The notes under the pieces are model-generated. The model saw only the letters and a list, made by a program, of their open reading frames with translations. It ran no database searches and had not been told where the DNA came from. From Antitrichia curtipendula (taxonomy: Eukaryota > Streptophyta > Bryopsida > Hypnales > Leucodontaceae), in the NCBI GenBank assembly GCA_951230915.1, contig OX579636.1, forward strand, positions 20,891,567 through 20,955,566: a stretch of 64,000 nucleotides of DNA, in the 5' to 3' direction. Numbering within the stretch: position 1 is the first letter of the stretch; every line of letters begins with the position of its first letter. Positions 23,481 to 34,197 of this stretch are shown here, piece by piece. The translations under genes were made by a program, and so were the position numbers.

Positions 23481-24222
23481 GGAAGAAGGGCCCAAAGAAG
23501 TGGCGGCTAGGGTTTCAAACCCCTAAAAAAGTGGTGACTAGGTTTTAAAATCCTCAAAAAATAGGTGAGTAGGATTTCAAAATCTTAAACAATGGCTTGT
23601 CCAATTTTTTTTTGAATTGCCCGTATATTTCTTGGGTTGCCCAAAACAAAAAAAATGACACTACCATGGAAATATGACTGACAATATGACTTAGCGTTCC
23701 CCAAACATTTTCCCTACACTCCCTATGAAGTACTTTGGTAATTCTAATGGTCGTATAGTGTATACTTGTGAAGTAGAAGGCCCAAAAATGACTGACAGTC
23801 ATATTTTGCAGTCATATTTTTCCTCAAGGTGTTGGCCTTCAAGAATATGGTTGCAACTTATTATACTAATAGGGTAATTTTCGATTCAGTCATTATCCTT
23901 CTTCAACAAGTTACATGTGTCTAAAAATGTTTTTTTTCTAAAAGTTGGTACTTATACTAGAAATGGCAGTTTTTTAAAGTATTTTTAGTGAAAACATACT
24001 CAAGGAACTTTAGGGGTTAATGTTCTACAATTTGAATAATAATTTTTATTCAACTTTTCAATTACTATAGTTCATTGACTTGAATCTCAACAACTTCAAT
24101 TCAAAAAATAATAATAGATTAAACTTTCCAGACTTCATTTTCTTATTCCGAATCAAATATCAAACTTTCATATTTCAAATTTGCCTAAGTTTGTTTGCAT
24201 TTAGTTTTTGAATGAAGTACCA

Positions 24223-25152
24223 TTAACCCCCAAAGGACCAAGGCCTTTTTCTACCAAAAAATACTAAAAACTACCATTTTTAAAGTAAAGATTAAAAAAT
24301 TAAGTTTTATTTTTATTTATTTTTTCCACATCTAACCATAGTATCTTACACCTCACTAGTATGGAAATGTGTGAAAAAAATTCAGAAATTTTGACCGCAT
24401 AGATTGCAAGATATCTCCGTTCAATATGAAAAAAACAAGTTTTTCATAACATTGTGGGACTAGAGTATTTGACTTTGAACCTTTTAAAATAAAAAATTTT
24501 GCACTACAAGGTTTTGAGCTTTTAAATATTTATTGTGGGGAATTAAATTGAGTGTTTAGAAAAAATTTAATTCAAAAAACTAAATTTTTATTCTTTAAAA
24601 AATATTAAGTAGAAGTAGATATGAGATAGAATGAAAATCTAAATTATTAATATCTCGAAAATGGAATCAAAATGCACTAATTCCAATGATAAGATTGTTC
24701 TAGCAAGCAAACTAAACCATGTGGAACTTTGTTTTTTGAAAAATTGTAAAAATCGCATTAAAAAATAAATCTTATAAGTTATTTTTTCAAGAAAATGCTC
24801 TAATTGCCCTCCAAAAAGATTGTCCACAATTTTTTCACAACAAATTGAAATGGAATGAATAAAATCTTTCTATGTAGAAAATAATATAATATATGTGATT
24901 TTTTTTTTAAATCCAAATTTTCAAATTTCATTGGTTGCCCCCTCTCCCTTGTTTTGAGCTTATTTGGGCATAACTTTTGTTCCCAAGCATTGATTGAAGA
25001 ATAATTATATTCCCATGAAGCTAATCAATTTTTCTATCTTCAAAAACAATTTCAAAAAATCATGACAAAAATTCAACCTGTAGGTACTTGCCTGAAATCC
25101 TATTTGTCCAACGCAAGGTTCGATGCAAGGACAATGGTCTTTTAGGGATTAA
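24223..25152 (+). mobile_element. Family B TTAA element, nearly complete
   Basis: TTAA at 24223-24226 is followed by CCCCCAAAGGACCAAGGCC. The right end is GGTCTTTTAGGGA followed by TTAA at 25149-25152. The length is about 930 bases, with family B interior ('gattgcaagatatct', 'ctaattccaatgataagattgttctagcaag', 'ttcaacctgtaggtacttgcc'). It lies about 200 bases right of a family A element. Confidence 0.8.
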
Positions 25153-26275
25153 CCATGGAAGGACATTCAAGCCAAAAAGTGTCCAATGGATGATTTTTAC
25201 AATTACTATAGAAATGTAAAATGTACCTATAGGTCCATAAATTGGGTCATTTTTGGCAAAAAACCCTTAGTGATGTATTTTCTTGGTCACTTCGTGGATC
25301 ATGAATTTTTTGCAAGGGTTTGAGACAATTCATGTATGGATTGGAAGAAAATTATAAACTTAAAAATTGTGAAATTCATATGTTTAGATTCTTCTCAAAC
25401 CATAATTTGTTTTGGCTAAGAAGCCCTGCATCTACATTTTCCTTCCCAACAAGCTCTCTTAGAAGTTCAATTCAAATTTAATTTTCATATTATATTTTTC
25501 TTTTGACCTTTTATGAGTAAGTGTATTCAATAATCAATGGTATACATCCCACAAATCAAGTCTATTTAAAATAGAAAATGGATAAGGATTCAATTTCTTA
25601 ATGAATTTAAACATTGAAGGCATGGTATGAAAGATGCAAAGGTTGAAAGTTGATCATGAGTTCATCTAATTTAATTTGAAATTTGCATAAGAAAAAAGAA
25701 GTGAATTACACTCCATTAAATTAGTTGTAACCTCGCAAATTCAAATGTACATAATATTTTAAAGCTTTCTTAAGATATTGTGGTTCTTTTGATCTTTTTT
25801 GTGATTAAATGAAGAAGATTGATCAAAATATAGAATACAACTCAAATCAAATGAGGGCACATTGACATTGAGTTTCATGCTCAACTTTGTTTAAAGTAGC
25901 AACACCTATTTGCAACACATTTTGTTCTCTGACACCTATAAAATTGGCCTTGAATCAACACTTTCAAGACTCAAAATCACCACCTCTTTTCAAAAAGAAA
26001 CCAATGAGAAGTGAAGAGTTTTTTGAAGCAACCAATGAAAGTTGAGACATTTCATACTTCAAGTGTGTTCATTCAAGCTACTATCCTTATCAATTTTTTT
26101 TGCTCACTCAACCTTTAAAAGAGTGGGACTAGAAAAAATGTCACTTTTTAAGTGCCGCTACTTTAATCTTTCACCAATAGATTACTTATGAGACCAATTC
26201 TTAAATGCCCTGGATTAAATTTGAACTCTCTATCTAGTCTAAGATCATGTATCTATGATTTGATTTCCTTTTTTT
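25153..26275. other. AT-rich intergenic DNA
   Basis: No gene, tandem repeat or recognisable transposon terminus was seen in this 1.1 kb. Confidence 0.5.
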
Positions 26276-26856
26276 TTATCCCTAAAGTTTCATTGTTCCT
26301 AAGAGGGACAAAATGGATTTTGAGCAAGTTCCTATGTTCTCAATTTTTACTACTTTAAAAAAAAAAATTCTCATAAGGTAGAAAAACTTATGAGCTTTCT
26401 GGAAATATAATTATTATTTCAATCAGTGCCTAGGAGAAAAGTTATGCCACAATAACCTCTAAATGGGGGAGACCAGGTAGCAAAAGAAATCCACATAAAA
26501 CTTAGACAAAAATTATAATATTTTTTTTCTTGTAGATTATATTTTTTCTACAACAGGAGGTTTGATTCATTCCATTTGGATTAGTGATGTCAAAGTTATG
26601 GAGATTCTTGTTTTGCGAGCAATCATAGCAACTTCTTGAAGGGAATTTTTTTCTCACTTTGAATGCTAATATCTTTCAATCTATACGGTCAAAAATCATA
26701 ATTTTTTTATCACTTGACTTAAGACAAGTGTAGAACAAGGTCCTATGGTTAGATTCTAAAAAATATTTTTTAAATTTATTTTGTAGGTGAACATAGCAGA
26801 AGTAGTAGTTTTTAGTGGTTTTGATAGAAAAATGGCCTTGGGATTTCAGGGGTTAA
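26276..26856 (-). mobile_element. Family B element, inverted, internally deleted
   Basis: The left edge TTATCCCTAAAG and the right edge TCAGGGGTTAA (26853-26856) frame a 580-base inverted family B copy. It carries the hairpin TTGTTCCTAAGAGGGACAA and the interior 'gattcattccatttggatta', shared with the copy at 8102-9105. It lacks about 350 bases of the full family B interior. Confidence 0.7.
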
Positions 26857-26882
26857 TTGTTGAATTGTTGGATGATCTCAAC

Positions 26883-28057
26883 TAAGGTGGGTACATCCAA
26901 AACCGTCACTTTTTGCTACTGAGTCTAGTTACTACTATTAGACTGGTCAAATTTTCATATATTCTTGTTGGCAAGTGAAAGGAGGTTCCAACACACTAAG
27001 AGAACATGGCATTTGGACACTGTATGCAAAAGTTATTAAGGGTCAAAGTTTGTTTCTAAAAGCGCTCCATCCAAATAGATACATAACTGATTTTGGAAAT
27101 GTACACAACCTGTAGATGGCACTTTAACCCCTAAGGGCCCAAGGCCTTTTTTCTGCCAAAATTCACTCAAAACTACCATTTCTATAACAAAGAGTAAAAA
27201 ACTTTGATAAATGTTTAACTAATATAAGAATGTGTGAAATTTTTTTGGAATTTTTGACAGCATAGATTGCAAGATATCTGCATTTAAAGTGAAAAAAACA
27301 AGTTTTTCAGCACATTGCAGGACTAGACTTTTTGACTTCAAACATTTTTAACTTAAAATCTTTGCACTACAACATTTTGAGCTTTAAATCTTTATAGTAG
27401 AGAATTGAGTTGAGAGTTTAGGAAAAAAAAAAAGCTCAAAAAATCTTAATTATCATTCTTAAAAAAGTTGTTAAGCAGAAGTAGGTACAAGATAGAAGGA
27501 AAATCTAAAAAATTTATATATTTTAGATGGAATTCAAATGCACTAATTCCAGTGCTGAGATTGTTCTAGCAAGTAAACCAAGCCATGCAAAAAAGAAAAA
27601 GTTGAAAAATTTGAAAAATTGCTTTTAGAAATGAATCCTAGAAGTTATTTTTTTCAAGAAGATGCTCTAATTCCCCAAAAAATAAGAATGTCCATAACTT
27701 TCTCACAACAAATCCAAATGAAATGAATAAAAGCTTTCCAAAAAGAAAAAAATATATTCTATGAGAACAAAAAATTAAAAAACTAAAATTTGAATTTGAT
27801 TTTTTTTTTGCTGCCCAGGATGTCCCGGTCCCCTGTTTTGAGCTTATTTGGTCATAACTATTGTTTTCGGGCACCGATTGTGAAAAAAATTATATTCCCA
27901 CAAAGCTTATTAGTTTTTCTATCTTCAAAAAAAGTTTCAAAAAATCACGACAAAAATTCAGCCCGTAAGTACCTGCCCAAAATCCCATTTGTCCCCCGAA
28001 GGGACAACGGTCTTTTAGGGGTTAAGGTCAAGTGCCATTTTGGGGGTGCCTACCTTA
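26883..28057 (+). mobile_element. Family D element carrying a family B insertion
   Basis: The family D left end TAAGGTGGGTACATCC and interior run to 'gatggcactTTAA'. Family D resumes after 28025 with 'ggtcaagtgccattttgggg' and ends GTGCCTACCTTA. Intact copies read 'gatggcggTTTAAGGTCAgtggc' at this point, so the inserted element landed exactly in the TTAA. Confidence 0.88.
27124..28025 (+). mobile_element. Family B TTAA element, complete, inserted in family D
   Basis: TTAA at 27124-27127 and 28022-28025 flank 894 bases that start CCCCTAAGGGCCCAAGGCC and end GGTCTTTTAGGGG. The subterminal hairpin TTGTCCCCCGAAGGGACAA lies near the right end. No ORF of transposase type is present. Confidence 0.9.
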
Positions 28058-30460
28058 CACAATGTGCTTCCTAGCTTTGTACAAAAACAACTCAGAGGAA
28101 TTCAATGCAACGTGCACGTTGCGAAGTGATCAGAACAAAGCTTTTTCAGTGCTCATCTACGTTATTCTAAATTACAACTAGCTACGGTAGCTCTCACAAT
28201 ACTGCCCTTAGCGTAGTTGTCAAGCTCATCATCCAACTTGCAATGTATGTTGCACCAACGCTGCCACGTCCATTACAAAACAAGAGATAAAATAATTGAC
28301 CAAACTCATTGCAAATCAATGAAGTTACAAGACTTCGTGACTCTTAAGAAACACCCATGACTCATTTGCTGAATGATGCTTTGAGAACTCTATTTGAATT
28401 TAATATGACACGTTTTTTTCATAAGAGGACATCTAAAACATAGTTGGATGAAGAAAGACAAGTGGAACCTAATTTCAAGTACTTAATTTTGAAAAGTTTT
28501 AAGGATGGAAACCATTTACACCTTCCAAAAGCAAAGGTTTGTCTTTCAAAATAAACATACGCAGTAGTATGAGATAAGCGAGCATTAGATCCTGACCCAG
28601 CCAGACTCTAAATCAAAAGTCAAGAAAAGGGATTAAGTCCATCATTTGCAAGGGAATTGGGTAGCCTTGTTGTTGTTGTTGTTGTTGTATATGAGGTGCT
28701 GGTTTCTGTAAACAAGGTTGCCCTCTGGGACCTTTGGTACCATCAAATGATAATGCCACGTTGTCCTGCATATCTTGTATTTACAAAAAATCTAATTTCC
28801 CTGCAGCACAGTAATCGTTTACTTGATCAAAAATTGCATGCTCAAGCACTTAACAAACAGTGCAAACTTCCACGAGAAGCACACAGACCTAAGAACCAAT
28901 TAAACTACTGTATCTGATTTAAGGCTGTTCAAGATAGCAAATCACACTGTCCTTTCTGATGGATTTAAATCTGTCAGTTTTTGTGCATACCTGTAGCTGA
29001 TGACACAACTTCCTCAACTCAACTTATGATCGCATGGAAAAGCCCATTTATCCCTAAGGTGATGTCATAAGAGAGGTTTGAGCGCAGAGAGTTCAAGCGT
29101 TGAAACAAGAACAAAATGAAATCAAAAGCATCTTGAAGCTGTGCCAAACTTAAAACAAGAAACACACACAATCCCAATGCATGAACTTATACAAAATATG
29201 AATAGGTCATTTAACCCGCGTGATCTCTTCATACAATCATACTCCTGAGCCTTCAGAAACACGTCCCACTTCCACCTGTTCATTCAAAGTGACAAGCAGC
29301 TGATATTCACAATCATCAAAATAATGAAATGTAAGTCACCATTGTGGAACTGATCTGCCTAGACAACCAATCTGAGGTAGTTCAAAAGAAGTTGAGAACC
29401 TGAAGTACTGTACTTCCTCCAAAAGAGAACAAATTAGACTCAGCCCATTCAATGTAACAGACAAGGAACATGCATGAAATGCCCTAAAGCCTTCAAAGTC
29501 TCAGAAGAATGGAATCCATTCCCAACTGTCTCGACACATTCAACAGACCTGGACTTTTCAAGCATGTCCTGAAATCTAACCTAAAAAACATCTTTATTGT
29601 GGCCTTCTCCAAACCCACGTTCTAGAATGTCCAGTAACTTAGAACATGTCGGATTATCACTATCACTGACTACACCACACTTCTCACACACTCAACAATC
29701 TAGGTTATGTCATAGTCAAAAACGTTTGATTGTATTTCGACCTAAAACCTGAGTTCTCACTTCTTCAGTTCTTCAACAAAGAGACAAATTAGAAATACAA
29801 AAATCGAAATGAATCAATTACAGGAAAGGGGTTCACATACCCAAATCAACACACGAAGAGCTCACTCACTTCATGTCAAAGCTCCGTCAGCTGAAACGTA
29901 ATAAGCTTAAGCCGGGATAACACAGTTCCTGAAATTTCGATTCAAGGAACCCTCCTCCTTCCTAGAAAGTGCCGTTCTCGATCTCTTGGAATGGAACACG
30001 ATCCCACTCCTGTTCCCCGTAAGTTCGATAACCGTTCCCTTGGATGCTAAAGGGGGAACGCAATTTCGCACATGTCTGATAGAACTCCAGATGGGCAAGT
30101 GGTTCAACTATGACACCTGTCAGTGCACGTGTGCGTGCCGCATGGCTGCACACGGTGACATGAGCATCGCCGGCGTCTGCCTTATGTAACCTTACCTTAC
30201 CAGTGGGATTTGTTTCTGAGTCCCCTATGCCACGTGTGTGACAGTGGTTGGTTTGAAAGCTTTTGTATTGGGAACCGGAGTTTCTTTTTTGAGCTAAATT
30301 AATTTGTGGGTGGTGAGGATAAGAATGATTTGGTATCAAATGGCAGTTGCACTTTTGAGAAATTCCCGGACCCTCTGGATCAGCTCGCTGTGGCATCTGT
30401 GCCTCCAAAAACAAGCTGAGCTGGACCTCCCTTTCGTCCGCCTAAAATGTGGGCAAGACC
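28058..30460. other. Higher-complexity, gene-like segment without a recognisable product
   Basis: This stretch lacks the transposon families and is less AT-rich, especially 29900-30450. On the minus strand it has promoter or leader-like features, including a donor-like TTTGG|GTATGTG near 29840. It could be a leader or non-coding transcription unit, or a relic. A 150-codon minus-strand ORF (30414-29962) has no recognisable domain and I do not call it. A (GTT)n run lies at 28668-28688. Confidence 0.35.
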
Positions 30461-31958
30461 CCATTAGCGTGAATGCTTTTGGCGATTTGTCCAGAGATCA
30501 ATGACGAGGCTAAAGGAAATTTGAGGGGAGCCAGGTTTGGAGCAGCCTTTCGTCGATTCCATTTGAAAGAACTCGGCAAATCTTTCTTAACTGCAGTAAG
30601 AGATGCAAGATAACTTTTGATCTGAGCACCTAATTGGAAAAAAAAATCATATACAGCCACCAAGGGGATACATGTTAATACTTTTTGACAAAATTTCATA
30701 AACATCCAACTAAATTTGACTTTGTGTGCAACTACCCAAAATTTCTTGTGTACAGTACATTGAATGGTCACTTGCTCCTTCAAGAGTTAAGAGGGAGGTT
30801 CTATAGATGTTTTATTGTTCTACTATTAATCCACTATCATTTAGAGATCTAGGAGAGTTTTGAAAAGCAATTTATGAAATATAGAGTATTATTTAGGATT
30901 AATTAAAAGGATGGAGCAATGAATGATATTGTTTATAGTTAGCATGTGAAAGTGGTTTGTAGAAAGGTGGTTGTTATTTCAAAGAGGAAGAATTGCAAAG
31001 ATGGGGTGAACAATGTTAATTCCAACCATTGATAGGTTGGAGTAAAATGAATACATGTTTGGGTCCTATGGTTGGTGTCCTGGGTCCAAATTTGAAATAA
31101 AGGACACCAAATTAACTCAATGGAATCATTCAATACAAAACTAAATATTCCACAATATGAAAAATCTTTACATTTATTCTTTTGGTAAAAAAGAATAAAT
31201 GTGGAGTTTTTTTGCACATTTTTATGCTAATACAAGAACAAATGTAGTCTAGCTTTTGATTTGTTGGATTTGATATTGAGGTTTTCCATGTTAGATTTTG
31301 TAACTAGGGTTTGCTATTTGATTCACATACAAAAACTAGTTTTCTACATTTCATCATGATGGTACAATTAATTTGCCAAAATTTTGGTAGAAGATAAAAA
31401 ATCTAGGACCACTGTACAATTATAAATTTGTAAAAACATTCTATTCTATTGTACAACCAATGCTAAATCCAAGCTACAACTAAATTATCAACAATTTACA
31501 AACAATTAAACAATACATATACCAACATTAACAATCTTATCTAGTCCATGAACCAAGTTGCCTTTTTTCCTTGCTTGTTCTAGCTTCTAGTTTATCACAT
31601 ATTACAAACTACAACAGTTAGTTGTTTTCAGATCTTCACAATGAACAATAATTGTCAAATTTTCAATCTCCCAAAATTTGAATTACAATTAATCTCACCC
31701 ATAGCGTAGACACATCTCTCACAGATCTATTAACAATGTAGGTTTCCTAAACCAATGACTTACCACTAAAAAAATTAACAATCAATTAATCAATTCCTTC
31801 AATGGAATAGAATAGAAAAGAGGCAATTAGGTCATAAAGTGGCTTGTAGAACTTGACAATTTCATTTGCAAGTGATTTCATAGAAGTATAAAAGGTTCTA
31901 ATGCACATATGGGACTAACTAAAGCACCTCTAGAAGAAAACCAGCTCTACATTCTGCC
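30461..31958. other. Intergenic DNA
   Basis: AT-rich sequence with scattered short ORFs. No gene or transposon terminus could be resolved. It may include the left end of the pogo-like element, whose boundaries were not found. Confidence 0.4.
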
Positions 31959-32723
31959 ATGAGAAAATACAGTAGTGATGATGAAACAAAGACTTTGTTT
32001 TTTTATTTGTATGATAGGGCGGATTCAAGTGCTGAATATTATAGCAACAACACATCAAAGAGTGAAGGAAATAGTACTTCAGATGAATTAAAAGAAGAGA
32101 AACAATATGAGGACCTCATTCACTCCGTTTTTGGTCATGAGGATTCTAAGAGGGCACTACAACAAAGAGGGGCAAGAGTGTTGGGGGGAAAGGCATTAAT
32201 GTTAGGAGGAGGGACCAAAATCAAAATTGAAACATAAAACACAATAATCAAGACATTGAAGAAACAAGGAGTAGAAATTATGCGCGAAGAAGATAATGAC
32301 ACCTTTGTAAGGGATACAATTGATTTGAAGAGAAATTGTGGTAATAGAGAGTAGTGGCCTGTCCAACAACAAAGTGAGCAAAAAGAATGGGAGGCATTTA
32401 CAAAAATGAAGAAAGGTAAACAAAAGTTAAACCTTAGTAGAAGTGAGGATGAGATGGACAAAGGCCAAAGTCTAGATAATTCCTTTCAAGGTAACAAATT
32501 TTACAACAAAGACAAGAAAAGGAGTAGATCAAATAGTGATGAAGGCAAGAGAAGGGGCAAATGTAGTAGTGATAAAGGAAGCAAGAGTGGAGGCAGATTC
32601 AATAATGATGACAACAATAGAACAAACATTAGTATGGTAGCTGAATTGGAGGCAATGGAGGAAATCAACAAACTACTACAAGTGATTCAAATTCAGATGG
32701 TTCGAGCAATTCCAGACTTATAG
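31959..32723 (+). pseudogene. Low-complexity charged ORF fragments upstream of the transposase relic
   Basis: Two fragments, 31959-32237 (92 codons; Ser/Asp/Glu/Lys-rich, starting MRKYSSDDETKT) and 32406-32723 (105 codons; Lys/Ser/Asn/Asp-rich, with KKRSRSNSDEGKRRGK), lie in the same orientation as the transposase. They are compositionally like disordered, nucleic-acid-associated tails. They may be parts of one broken ORF belonging to the transposon. No domain is recognised and the function is unknown. Confidence 0.35.
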
Positions 32724-33028
32724 AAAATCAAAAGACAGAAGAGAAAGAAAAACAAGGAGGATTGTGGAGGCAAGGGTTTAGTTTATTCACAAAAATGGGC
32801 TCTCTTCAACTGCAAGGCAAGCCAACCAACACAATGTTAGAGAAAACACAAGAAAGGCAAAGATAAATGTTCCTACAACTTCTCTAAAACCAACACAAGA
32901 TGCTTAGGGATATAATGCCTTTGTCTATAAAAAAAATCAAATGGATAAAAAAAGCCCAAAAATCAATCCCATGAATCATGGTTGAATAAGTCCCTTCAAA
33001 AAACAATTTTATTTATAGAAGATACAAA

Positions 33029-34197
33029 ATGAAGATTGTAAGCGACTTTTACAATATCCCAAGAACAAGTATCATGGAACATGTTAATGGCAAAAGAAAA
33101 TCAAAGAAATTAAGAAGAAAAGGAGTTCTTACCATTGAAGAAGAGGTTGGTCTAGTAGATTATCTAGACAACATATTAGCATGGGGACATCCTTTAATTA
33201 CTCATGATTTAGAAGAAAAAGTTGCTAAAATGGTAGAAGATAGACCTAATCCCTTCACAAATGGAATTCCAAGAGACAATTGGGTTAAATGGTTTATAAA
33301 AAGACACCCTACATTTATCCTAGCGGAAGCCCAAGGACTAGAAGTCAATAGGGCCATTGCTTTATGTCCAAAGAATGTAAAAGCATTCTATGAAAATCTA
33401 ACTTCTTTATACGCAATGAACCAATATCCTCCACACCTTATTTGGAATGTGGACAAAACTGGAACTTAAGCTGGAAAGGGAGGAAGTAGAATACTAGCAC
33501 GTAAAAGAATAAAAGTGTTTCATTCTCTGATTGCAAATGAAAGAAAATCTTTGACAATTTTAAGTTCTATAATGCAGGAGGTCAAACCATTCCTAATTTC
33601 TACATATTTGAAGGCACTCACAAAATGAGAAACTATCAATCACTATGTGAAATTGATTCCACTATGAAAATGTAGCCAAATGCTTGGATGACTTCATTTT
33701 TGTTCTCTAAATGGACTGATCATTTTATAGCAAATGTTGGAAAAAAGTAGGGATGAACACAACCAATAGACACTTGATGATCTTAGATGGTCATAATTCC
33801 CATGTAACCTAAGATGTTATAACAAAAGCATAGGAAGTAGGGTTGGATACTTGGATGTGTGCTATCCGCCTTTACATACCTCACATGCACTTCAACCCCT
33901 TGATGTAGTAGTTTTCAAACCTTTTAAGACTGCCTTTAAGACCTATAGGAACATTTGATCATTGCAAAACAAAAGAAAAAGGGTGAAAAATGAGAATTTG
34001 GCTCAATGGATCAGCCCTGCACTTCAGAAAGCCATGATACCAAGAACATCAAGGTTGGGTTCTTTGCTACAGGAATATGGCCACTAAATCCTCATAAATT
34101 GGACTATAGAATGAGACCTAGTGAGGGATTCATCCACAATTCCTTAGATATACAAATCCAATTTTTTTTTAAAGAGGATGTACATGGCACCTAAGAA
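33029..34197 (+). pseudogene. Pogo/jerky-type (CENP-B-like) DDE transposase, broken
   Basis: The intact part (33029-33469, 146 codons) begins inside a psq-type helix-turn-helix (YNIPRTSIMEHVNGK). It continues with a CENP-B-type DNA-binding segment (WVKWFIKRHP) and reaches the first catalytic Asp of the DDE domain in IWNVDKTGT. A stop follows. Downstream pieces in shifted frames still resemble the family: ARKRIKVFHSLIANE (33498 onward), a stretch like the conserved Pro-His-Thr-Ser-H-Leu-Gln-Pro-Leu-Asp-Val region near 33870-33910, and VGFFATGIWPLNPHK at about 34045-34100. Such proteins cut and paste TA-flanked transposons. Several stops and frameshifts make this copy non-functional. Terminal repeats were not found. 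Confidence 0.8.

Larger units (their letters stand above)
21986..23831. mobile_element. Non-autonomous CACTA (En/Spm-type) element
   Basis: The left end CACTACAACAAAACC matches the plant CACTA terminus. The subterminal sequence just inside it, TATGACTGCAAAATATGACTG, is repeated in inverted form at the right end (CAGTCATATTTTGCAGTCATA), which finishes ...CCTCAAGGTG. The right tip has decayed from the expected TGTAGTG, and no clean 3-bp target duplication is visible. The length is 1846 bases. There is no TnpD-like transposase, only subterminal repeats and an A-rich middle. Confidence 0.8.
21095..23907. mobile_element. Probable solo LTR inserted in family A, itself split by a CACTA element
   Basis: The insertion starts TGTAAATCTCC and ends CTTCTTCAACA, so it has LTR-type TG...CA ends. 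Flanking pentamers ATTTA (21090-21094) and AGTTA (23908-23912) look like a target duplication with one mismatch. Without the internal CACTA element it is about 967 bases. No gag/pol sequence is present, which fits a solo LTR. The insertion itself is certain from the interrupted family A element; the LTR identity is inference. Confidence 0.5.
20274..24020 (+). mobile_element. Family A TTAA element interrupted by nested insertions
   Basis: Left TTAA at 20274-20277 is followed by 'tccctaaaggaccaaattgc'. The right end is CTTTAGGGG followed by TTAA at 24017-24020. The family A interior runs to about 21094 (including GTGAAGTGCAGCTGCCCG) and resumes at 23908 with 'agttacatgtgtctaaaaatg'. Removing 21095-23907 restores a normal family A element of about 930 bases. 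Confidence 0.85.

Noticed and set aside
29962..30414. 150-codon minus-strand ORF
   Set aside because: No recognisable domain, no codon or compositional sign of coding, and the DNA looks like promoter/leader sequence.
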